Positions 54,489 to 61,494 of a stretch of 64,000 bases of DNA are shown here, one piece after another. The notes beneath the pieces are model-generated. The model saw nothing but the letters and a program-made list of their open reading frames with translations, did not search any database and was not told where the DNA came from. The stretch's first letter is position 1. Each line of letters opens with the position of its first letter. A program made the position numbers and the translations under genes. This DNA is from Mycobacterium shigaense (GTDB taxonomy: Bacteria; Actinomycetota; Actinomycetes; Mycobacteriales; Mycobacteriaceae). Location of the stretch: the NCBI RefSeq assembly GCF_002356315.1, contig NZ_AP018164.1, forward strand, positions 3,658,001-3,722,000, read 5' to 3'.

Positions 54489-55736
54489 TCAGCCGGCCGA
54501 CGTAGCCGAGAGCGGCCACGAATCGATCAGCGAACTTTGGCGCTGCCCGTAGACGATCCCCAGGAAGTCGGCCACGGCGGCGGCAGCCAGCTTCGACCGG
54601 ACGGTGGACAGGATGTCGAATGCGTGGTGCGCATTGGCAAGTTCGGCGTAGGCCACCACGGGGGCCCCCGCATCGCGCATCGCCGCGCAGAAGGTCCGGG
54701 CCTGGCCGCACGGAACCAGTTCGTCCTTTTCGCCGTGCAGCACGAAGAACGGTGGAGCCTGGTGGTGCGCGTAGGAGATCGGTGAGGCCGCCTCGAACCG
54801 TTCCGGCGTATCGGCGTACCGCGCACGCATCACGAACTGCTCCAGGAACGGCAGCATCAGCTCGTGCATGGCCTCGGGGTTGGTGAAGTCGTAGACGCCG
54901 TAATACGGGACGGCGGCCTGAACGGTCGTGTCGGCGGTTTCGAACCCGGGCTGGAACTTGGGGTCGTTGGAGGTGAGCGCGGCCAGGGAGGCCAGGTGTC
55001 CGCCCGCCGACCCGCCGGTGATCGCGATGAAGTCCGGGTCGCCACCGTAATCGGCGATGTTCTCGCGGACCCAGGCGATGGCCCGTTTGACGTCGATGAG
55101 GTGCGCCGGAAAGGTGCTGCGCGGACTCTTCCGGTAGTCGATCGACACGACGATCCAGCCGAGTTCGGCCATCCGGCTCATCAGCGTGTACGCCTGGCCG
55201 CGTTTGCCGTTGACCGCCCACGCCCCACCGGGGACCTGGATCAGCACCGGCGCGCGGCGGCCCGGCGCCATGTCGTGTCGACGCCAGATGTCGAGAAGAT
55301 TGTCCCGACCACCGGGGCCGTAGGAGATGTCCGAGGTTTGCGCCGCGTACCGGCGGTGCGGCCCGGGGCGCTGCAGCCAACCGCCGCGAGGGGCGCACTC
55401 GGTCGCCTCGCAGTTCGGGTGGCAGACCAGGTCGGCGTAATCGGCGCCGAACGACTCCACGAGGGCGGCGGTCAGCGCCTGGTCGGCCTTTTGCGCGGCC
55501 CAGGATTTGCCGACACGTCCGATGGACGGGCGTGGCACCCGGGACAGCGCGTGCCCGGTCACCACATGCGGGGGAAATTCCGTGGACAGCCAGCCGGCGA
55601 ACCAGCCCAGCGCGGACGGGGAGCCGCGCACCAGCAGCACGCCGGCCTGGTAGGCGCCGCGGGCATCGGCGGTCAGCCGCCACGCCTGGACGCCCGCCCG
55701 TGCGTACCGCGACGTCATGCTCATGACCATGCTCAT
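54489..55736 (-). CDS. lipQ: Alpha/beta-hydrolase esterase LipQ
   Basis: 415 residues, hormone-sensitive-lipase-like. Oxyanion motif VPGGAW (an HGG variant), nucleophile GGSAGG (Ser near 243), and an Asp/His pair in the C-terminal third (DELVPCG...ANAHHAFD). SIDYRKSP precedes the nucleophile elbow. No clear signal peptide. Separated from the WS/DGAT gene by a 141-bp gap, so probably separately transcribed. Substrate unknown. Confidence 0.9.
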   Translation of the reverse strand: MSMVMSMTSRYARAGVQAWRLTADARGAYQAGVLLVRGSPSALGWFAGWLSTEFPPHVVTGHALSRVPRPSIGRVGKSWAAQKADQALTAALVESFGADYADLVCHPNCEATECAPRGGWLQRPGPHRRYAAQTSDISYGPGGRDNLLDIWRRHDMAPGRRAPVLIQVPGGAWAVNGKRGQAYTLMSRMAELGWIVVSIDYRKSPRSTFPAHLIDVKRAIAWVRENIADYGGDPDFIAITGGSAGGHLASLAALTSNDPKFQPGFETADTTVQAAVPYYGVYDFTNPEAMHELMLPFLEQFVMRARYADTPERFEAASPISYAHHQAPPFFVLHGEKDELVPCGQARTFCAAMRDAGAPVVAYAELANAHHAFDILSTVRSKLAAAAVADFLGIVYGQRQSSLIDSWPLSATSAG

Positions 55737-55881
55737 TGCTACGCCACCCCTCGACGCCTATGCACACGCCTCGTTGCGGTTAACGGCCGTTTACCGGCCG
55801 GTGATGTACGTGTGTCGAGGGGCCAACGATAACCGATAAATGGCGTGCGCGAAGGTTTTTCGCACGCGTGGCGGCGGCGGA

Positions 55882-55910
55882 TCGGACACTCGGTCCCCGT
55901 TCGATAGACT
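55882..55910 (+). promoter_or_regulatory. Candidate promoter of tRNA-Arg
   Basis: TCGGAC, a 17-nt spacer and TAGACT, about 12 nt before the tRNA 5' end. The -10 fits the mycobacterial TAnnnT pattern; the -35 is only a partial match to TTGACA. Confidence 0.4.
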
Positions 55911-55922
55911 GACCTGCGCATT

Positions 55923-55999
55923 GCCTCCGTAGCTCAGGTGGATAGAGCAAGGGCCTTCTAATCCCTAGGTCGCACGTTCGAGTCGTGCCGGGGGCGCCA
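55923..55999 (+). tRNA. tRNA-Arg (anticodon TCT)
   Basis: Acceptor GCCTCCG pairs with CGGGGGC (one T-G wobble), anticodon loop CTTCTAA gives TCT, T-arm GCACG-TTCGAGT-CGTGC. The 3' CCA is encoded. Its 3' end is part of a direct repeat found again 1.36 kb downstream beyond an IS element, the layout of a tRNA used as an integration site. Confidence 0.95.
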
Positions 56000-56065
56000 A
56001 AACGGTGTATGACCTCGGTTGATGCTTGACATTTTGTCTTCGGGTGATGCCTGACAGTGTTTCGG
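55991..56065 (+). repeat. Direct repeat, left copy, including tRNA-Arg 3' end
   Basis: GGGGCGCCAAAACG (last tRNA bases plus flank), a 4-bp variable spot, then 57 bp identical to the copy at 57349-57424. Overlaps two of the 17-bp motifs. Could be an attachment-site duplication or the result of IS-end recombination. Confidence 0.7.
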
Positions 56066-56101
56066 CTGATGGTTGACAGTTACATCGGTTGATCCTTGAC
56101 A
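56015..56101 (+). repeat. Four-copy 17-bp motif array, left of transposase
   Basis: Four copies of TCGGNTGATSNNTGACA in the same orientation, spaced 22-25 bp start to start. The innermost (with 3 more bases) forms a 20-bp perfect inverted repeat with the right side of the transposase. Likely transposase-binding repeats of an IS481-type element. Confidence 0.75.
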
Positions 56102-56109
56102 CTCCTTCG

Positions 56110-57284
56110 ATGAGGGAGTTATCCGTGGCCGAGCAGAGGTATCAGGCCGTGTTAGCGGTGATCAGCGATGGGTTGTCGATCTCGCAGGTCGCCGAGAAGG
56201 TTGGGGTGTCGCGCCAGACGCTGCACTCCTGGTTGGCCCGCTATGAGGCCCAGGGTCTTGAGGGCCTGGTGGATCGGTCGCATCGGCCGGTGAGGTGTCC
56301 GCATCAAATGCCCGCGCAGGTCGAGGCGGTGCTGTTGGAGTTGCGCCGCTCGCGCCCGTATTGGGGGCCGCGGCGGTTGGTGTTCGAGCTTGCTAAACGC
56401 CAGGTGTCGCCGCTGCCTTCGGAGTCAGCGGCCTACCGGGCCTTGGTGCGGGCGAACATGATCGATCCGAGTCTGCGGGATCGGCGCTCGCGCAAGTGAA
56501 AACGCTGGGAGCGCGGGGCGCCGATGGAGTTGTGGCAGATGGACATTGTGGGCGGATTCCCCCTGGCCGATGGCACCAGCGCCAAAGCCCTGACCGGAAT
56601 CGATGATCACTCGCGGATGTGTGTCTGTGCGCGGCTGATGGCCCGGGAGCGCACCCGGGCGGTCTGCGACGGGCTACGCGCAGCACTACATACCTACGGG
56701 GCACCCGAACAGATCTTGACCGATAACGGCAAGGTGTTCACCGGGCGGTTCAATCACCCCGTGGTCGAGGTGCTCTTTGATCGGATCTGCCGCGAACACG
56801 GCATCGAGCATCTGTTGACCCAGCCACGCAGCCCCACCACGACCGGCAAAATCGAGCGGTTCCACCGCAGCATGCGCGCGGAATTCCTCAGCAGCACACC
56901 ACCGTTCGCGAACCTCAAGGCAGCCCAGCAGGCCCTCGATGAATGGGTGGCCTACTACAACAGCGCCCGCCCGCATCAGTCGCTGGACATGGCCACCCCT
57001 GCACAGCGGTTCACCCCGGCGGCTCCACCCCCGCCGATGCTGGCGTTACCTGCGGCTGATCGCACCGGTGATGAGTGGGTCAGCCGCCGGGTGTGTTCCA
57101 ACGGCATCGTGTGTGTCGTGGCAGCAAGTCTGCATCGGACGCCACCACGCCGGCGCCCGCTGTGATGTCCACGTCGACGGGGAACTGCTGCGGTTTTTCA
57201 TCGGCGACGAACTCGTCAAAACCGCCGCACGTAAAAGTAGCGACGAGAAACAAACGGGCCCTGCGCACCAACACAGGGACCTAA
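56110..57284 (+). pseudogene. IS481-type transposase, interrupted
   Basis: The N-terminal part has a winged HTH (LSISQVAEKVGVSRQTLHSWLARYEAQG). The rve/DDE core has MELWQMDIVGG (first Asp), ILTDNGKVF (second Asp) and PTTTGKIERFHRSM (Glu). An in-frame TGA at 56497-56499 breaks the protein between RRSRK and KRWERGAPMELWQ. A second defect lies near 57112: two bases appear to be missing from a GT run, since NGIVCV continues as SWQQVCIGRHHAG only in the next frame. A third frame change near 57240 leads to NKRALRTNTGT. The active-site residues survive, but the gene cannot make a full product. Confidence 0.85.
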
Positions 57285-57297
57285 AACACAACACGAG

Positions 57298-57339
57298 TGT
57301 CAAGGATCAACCGACACAGAAACGTCAACCATCAACCGA
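57298..57339 (-). repeat. Two inverted 17-bp motifs, right of transposase
   Basis: TGTCAAGGATCAACCGA and CGTCAACCATCAACCGA, in inverted orientation to the left array. Together with the left copies they define the terminal inverted repeats of the IS. Confidence 0.75.
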
Positions 57340-57348
57340 CACTGAACA

Positions 57349-57424
57349 GGGGCGCCAAAACGATTGGATGACCTCGGTTGATGCTTGACATTTTGTCTTC
57401 GGGTGATGCCTGACAGTGTTTCGG
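57349..57424 (+). repeat. Direct repeat, right copy
   Basis: Repeats GGGGCGCCAAAACG from the tRNA-Arg 3' end and the 57 bp that follow it at 56009-56065, with a 5-bp variable spot between. The rest of the tRNA is not repeated. Confidence 0.7.
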
Positions 57425-57459
57425 GTTATGCGCGACAGTGTTTCGGCTGATGCGTGACA
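57374..57459 (+). repeat. Four-copy 17-bp motif array, right side, direct orientation
   Basis: Copies TCGGTTGATGCTTGACA, TCGGGTGATGCCTGACA, TCGGGTTATGCGCGACA and TCGGCTGATGCGTGACA. The orientation equals that of the left array, as expected if a second IS end lies here without its transposase. Confidence 0.7.
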
Positions 57460-57771
57460 GCCAGTTCGTCGGCAACGCCTCGAGCACCGCGGCCACGATC
57501 CAATATTGCCCGCAAAGCCCGGATTCCCAGAGTCTTAAATGCCGGTTGGTCGCGCATCGACCCAGCGTGCCTGCTCCTGTTGCGAGGATTGCGACGATCT
57601 TGCCTGCGGTTCCAGAACATCGCGCGGTGCAAGAATTGTCACACTATCGGCTCGTGCACTGTGCGGTGGGACCAGAGCCGAGAAGATAACTCGTGGGGTG
57701 AACACATCTACTCCGTGGGGTGAACACTTCTACCCCGCTGCCTGCCGAAGGCCTTATGAGCGACGAAACAC
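57460..57771. other. Region between IS remnant and mmpL
   Basis: About 310 bp without a convincing gene. It holds two 20-bp direct repeats close to the mmpL start, and frames with no recognised domain. It is probably part decayed element, part mmpL promoter. Confidence 0.4.
57692..57733 (+). repeat. Two 20-bp direct repeats upstream of mmpL
   Basis: CGTGGGGTGAACACNTCTAC occurs twice with a 22-bp period, 39 bp before the mmpL start. Two helical turns of spacing suits a dimeric activator or repressor such as an OmpR-type regulator. No regulator gene is adjacent. Confidence 0.6.
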
Positions 57772-60651
57772 ATGCGTAATGCACACGGCACGCGGTCCCG
57801 CGTGACCCTCACCATCCACCGGTTTGCCGTGCCCATCATCTTGGCATGGCTTGCGCTCACCGCCATTCTGACCGTCTGCGTGCCCTCGCTCGAGCGGATC
57901 GAAAAATCGAACGCTGTATCGCTCAGCTTGAGCGACGCGTCGTCGTTCGAGGCGACCACTCGTATTCATAAAGACTTCAACGAGTCCGACTCCAACAGCT
58001 TGGCGATGATCGTTCTAGAAGGTCAGCAACCCCTAGGCGAGACTGCGCACAGGTACTACGACGGTTTGATTCGTCAGTTGGAAAGCGATCCGAGCCATGT
58101 GTCCCAAGTCCAGAATTTCTGGGGCAACCCGCTGACGTCGAGCGCCGCCCAAAGTGCTGACGGTAAAGCCGTTTACGTGCAGTTGAGCCTTGCCGGTAAT
58201 CCGGGGGCGGCCTCGGGCGAAGAATCCGTGGCGGCGGTCCGCAACCTGGTGGATCTCACAAAGCCCCCGCCAGGGATTCATGCCTATGTCACCGGCCCCG
58301 CGTCGATCGTCTCGGATATGAGCCAAAGCGGCGACCGAACGCTTATCACGGTCACGGCGGTGAGCATCGGGGTGATCTTCATCATGATGATGCTGGTCTA
58401 TCGCTCGATCGCCATTGTCATCATTTTATTGGCGACGGTCGGGATAGAACTACAAATGGCCCGGGGAATTGTGGCATATCTCGGCTATCACCAGCTTGTC
58501 GGCCTGACGACTTATACCGTCAATCTGTTGGTGTCCGCCTGCATCGCGGCCGGGACCGACTATGGGATTTTCTTTATTGGCCGCTATCAAGAGGCTCGCC
58601 AAAGCGGCGAGGATCGGGTAACCGCCCTTGACACCACCTATCGCGGAACTGCGCAGGTTGTGATGGCCTCTGGCGTGACGATAGCCGGATCGGTATATTG
58701 CCTGAGTTTTACTCGGCTGCCCTACTTTCGGCCCCTGGGCATCCCCTGCGCGGTAGGCATCCTCGTAGCGGTCGCAGTAGCCCTTACCTTGGTTCCGGCG
58801 GTCCTTGCTGTTGGGGGCCGTTTCGGCTTGTTCGAGCCCAAAAGCAATGTCAAGGCCCGTGGATGGCGGCGAATAGGCACCGCGATCGTCCGATGGCCCG
58901 GACCTATTCTCGTGGCGACACTGGCCATCGCGCTCGTCGGATTACTGACATTGCCGGGATACAAACCCGGCTACAACGACCAAGCCTATATCCCCTCTAA
59001 TATTCCGGCTAATATCGGGTTGGCGGCAGCCCAGAGACATTTTCCCCAGTCTCGCATGATGATGCCCGAGATCCTGTTGGTCGAAGCCGATCATGATCTG
59101 CGCAATTCGGCTGATTTCCTGACATTGAACCAGCTAGCCAAAGGCGTTCTCGCGGTTCCAGGAATTTCCATGGTACAAGCGATAACACGGCCCCAGGGAA
59201 CACCGATAGAGCACGCGACAATACCGTATCTGCTCAGCTTGCAAAATAACTTGCAGCAAGAAGCATTGAAATTTCAAGAAGCTCGCATGAATGACATGTT
59301 GAAGCAAGCTGCTGAGATGGCACAGATGATCGCGATCATGAAACATATGTATTTCTTGATGCAACAACTCAACGACATCACACATGCGATGACGGCTACC
59401 ACGCATCAAGTAGAAGAGAAGACGAACGAAGTGCGCGATCATCTTGCGGATTTCGAAGATTTCTTGCGGCCGATTCGCAGTTACTTCTACTGGGAAAAGC
59501 ACTGCTATGATATTCCTGTCTGTTTTGCGGTCAGATCTGTATTCGATACCGTCGACGGGGTCGACGAAATTAGCGAGAAGCTGCACAAGCTGGTCGCCGA
59601 CCTCGATGTGATCGACGTGCTCATGCCGCAGCTGCTGGCACAGCTCCCCCCGCAGATCGCCCTCATGCAGTCGATGCGGATCATGCTGCTGACCATGCAC
59701 AGCAGCATGGCCGGGGTCTTCGGCTTGATGGACAACATGAATGGCGATGCCAAAGGCATGGGCCAGGCGTTCGATTCGGCTAAAAATGACGACTCTTTCT
59801 ACCTGCCGCCGGGCGTTCTCAAGGATCCCGGCTTCAGGCGGCTTATGAAGGTCTTCGTGTCGGCGAACGGGAAGGCCGCCCGGATGCTCATTTCACAACG
59901 GGGTGACCCGGCGACATCGGACGGTATCTCGCGCGTCGACGAGATAAAGACTGCAGCTGAAGAATCGCTTAAGGGCACGCCGCTAGAGAATGCCAAGATC
60001 TATCTCACCGGTACTGCGGCAATGACAAAAGATCTGGTCGACGGGTCTAAATACGATCTATTGATCGCAGCAATTTCTTCGCTCTGCTTCATTTTCGTCG
60101 TCATGCTGCTCATCACGCGAAGCTTTATCGCCGCCCTAGTAATTGTGGGCACAGTTCTGCTTTCGCTCGGCGCGTCTTTCGGACTGTCCGTGCTGGTCTG
60201 GCAGTATCTTCTGGGCATTGAACTTCACAAGATCGTGCCGGTGATGTCGGTGATCATCCTTTTGGCAGTGGGTTCGGACTACAATTTATTGCTGGTAGCC
60301 CGGATGAAAGAGGAAATAGCCGCAGGCATCAATACGGGCATCGTTCGTGCGATGGCCAGCACCGGCAGGGTCGTGACGAACGCGGGCCTGGTGTTCGCGT
60401 TCACCATGGCCTCCATGGTGGTCAGCGATCTGCGCAGCTTGGGTCAGGTAGGCACCACAATCGGGCTTGGTCTGCTGTTCGACACGTTGGTAGTGCGGGC
60501 GTTCATGACACCGTCCATCGCCGCGCTGCTGGGTCGCTGGTTCTGGTGGCCCCAGCAAGTGCGGCCTCGACCCGCCTCCGCGCTGCTCCGGCCCGCTGGA
60601 GCCCGGTGGCTGGTACGTTCGCTTCTGCTGCGTGACAGCCCCACGTTCTGA
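57772..60651 (+). CDS. MmpL-family RND transporter
   Basis: 959 residues, the MmpL layout: TM1 (about 15-35), periplasmic domain 1, TM2-6 (about 190-350), TM7, a large second periplasmic domain, TM8-12 (about 760-930). The proton-relay Asp-Tyr pairs are present as Asp263-Tyr264 (AAGTDYGIFF) and Asp836-Tyr837 (AVGSDYNLLL). The second periplasmic domain contains a long Met/Gln-rich helical hairpin (about 490-570), as in the MmpL4/5-type group that exports lipids or siderophores. No mmpS gene precedes it. Codon use is less GC-biased than in the core genes. Substrate unknown. Confidence 0.92.
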   Translation: MRNAHGTRSRVTLTIHRFAVPIILAWLALTAILTVCVPSLERIEKSNAVSLSLSDASSFEATTRIHKDFNESDSNSLAMIVLEGQQPLGETAHRYYDGLIRQLESDPSHVSQVQNFWGNPLTSSAAQSADGKAVYVQLSLAGNPGAASGEESVAAVRNLVDLTKPPPGIHAYVTGPASIVSDMSQSGDRTLITVTAVSIGVIFIMMMLVYRSIAIVIILLATVGIELQMARGIVAYLGYHQLVGLTTYTVNLLVSACIAAGTDYGIFFIGRYQEARQSGEDRVTALDTTYRGTAQVVMASGVTIAGSVYCLSFTRLPYFRPLGIPCAVGILVAVAVALTLVPAVLAVGGRFGLFEPKSNVKARGWRRIGTAIVRWPGPILVATLAIALVGLLTLPGYKPGYNDQAYIPSNIPANIGLAAAQRHFPQSRMMMPEILLVEADHDLRNSADFLTLNQLAKGVLAVPGISMVQAITRPQGTPIEHATIPYLLSLQNNLQQEALKFQEARMNDMLKQAAEMAQMIAIMKHMYFLMQQLNDITHAMTATTHQVEEKTNEVRDHLADFEDFLRPIRSYFYWEKHCYDIPVCFAVRSVFDTVDGVDEISEKLHKLVADLDVIDVLMPQLLAQLPPQIALMQSMRIMLLTMHSSMAGVFGLMDNMNGDAKGMGQAFDSAKNDDSFYLPPGVLKDPGFRRLMKVFVSANGKAARMLISQRGDPATSDGISRVDEIKTAAEESLKGTPLENAKIYLTGTAAMTKDLVDGSKYDLLIAAISSLCFIFVVMLLITRSFIAALVIVGTVLLSLGASFGLSVLVWQYLLGIELHKIVPVMSVIILLAVGSDYNLLLVARMKEEIAAGINTGIVRAMASTGRVVTNAGLVFAFTMASMVVSDLRSLGQVGTTIGLGLLFDTLVVRAFMTPSIAALLGRWFWWPQQVRPRPASALLRPAGARWLVRSLLLRDSPTF

Positions 60652-61494
60652 CCACCAGCAGGATGGCGAGTCCGCGCCGTTGCGACGAGCCTGTCCGAGA
60701 TTCGCGGTGATCGGCACAGTGTCGGCCCGAGCCGACGGGACCACCAGACCGGTTGCGGCTCAACAGAACACAAGCGAGTCAGGCCGGCCACACCGGGACC
60801 GGCCAATCGGAGCCCAGGAAGCCTCGTGCTTCATTGCGCGTGTGCAGATGCGTTGTCAAAGGGCGGCGGCGGCTTCGGCGACGGCCTGGTCCTCTTTGCC
60901 GCTCCCGCCGCTGACACCGACGGCGCCTACTATCTGGCCGGCATGCCGCAGTGGGATTCCTCCCGCGAAAATCATGACCCTGCCCAGGCTTTGGCCCTGC
61001 CCGCGGCAACCACTCGCTTTGCGTCATCGAGAGAAACCGACGCCTGATTTAGGGTCATTTCGCATCCAATTCGTCAATCAGGTTGTCCCGGAACGTGTTC
61101 AACACTGGGTTGGCGACAAGGGCTCTCCGATCCGCCGCGCAATGCCCGTCAAGTGAAACCGTGACGCACTGTCCGAGTCAGCACGAAGCTTGTTTGCCGC
61201 TGAGCGCCGCAGCCATGAACGTGAGGTAGGGGCGACCGGACAAAGCTGCCGCCAACCAGCGGTGCGCCCGGGGCGGTCGCCGAGCAGCGCAATGGCAAAT
61301 TACGGCAAACGCAATGTTGGACATTAGGTTGCCGCGACCGACGAGCCGCGCGGTCTCGAAAGATCCAGTGATCAAGCCATTTTCACGTACCCAAGCTAAT
61401 TCGTCGTAAAATCTGCGGGTCAAGCATGCAGCTACCAACCTGCACGGGTACTCTGCAGCTGAAAATCGGCCATAAACCCCTCGAACGAAAAGAC
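60652..61494. other. Region between mmpL and PPE gene
   Basis: About 840 bp, mostly non-coding debris. It contains a GlcG/HbpS pseudogene on the minus strand. A further leftward frame of about 80 codons (RRFYDELAWVRENGLITGSF, ending near 61178) looks protein-like but is not recognised and overlaps the PPE 5' region upstream. The PPE promoter must lie at the right end. Confidence 0.4.
60856..61058 (-). pseudogene. GlcG/HbpS-family (DUF336) heme-binding protein, internally deleted
   Basis: Read leftward: ATG then MTLNQASVSLDDAKRVVAAG, matching the N terminus of GlcG/HbpS proteins. After a frame change it goes directly to VMIFAGGIPLRHAGQIVGAV and GVSGGSGKEDQAVAEAAAAL, the family C terminus, and a stop. 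The central roughly 70 residues are missing and the two ends are in different frames, so it cannot be functional. Intact relatives bind or degrade heme or occur in glycolate operons. Confidence 0.7.

Larger units (their letters stand above)
56055..57344 (+). mobile_element. IS481-family insertion sequence, decayed
   Basis: A transposase pseudogene bounded by inverted repeats. The inner 20 bp, TCGGTTGATCCTTGACACTC on the left at 56085-56104 and its complement at 57295-57314, are perfect. A further roughly 25 bp outward on each side match imperfectly. About 1.29 kb, normal for the family. Exact ends are uncertain because more copies of the motif continue outward on both sides, and no clean target-site duplication was seen. 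Confidence 0.75.

Noticed and set aside
56015..57459. CRISPR array
   Set aside because: The 17-bp repeats are separated by only 5-8 bp, occur in both orientations, and sit at IS ends; no cas genes.
57426..57632. Leftward 68-codon frame beyond the IS
   Set aside because: Begins and ends within motif repeats and shows no family; more likely part of decayed element sequence.
60632..61156. Rightward frame of 174 codons after mmpL
   Set aside because: Its opposite strand carries the recognisable GlcG/HbpS remnant; the rightward translation has no motif and is Pro/Arg/Ser-rich.
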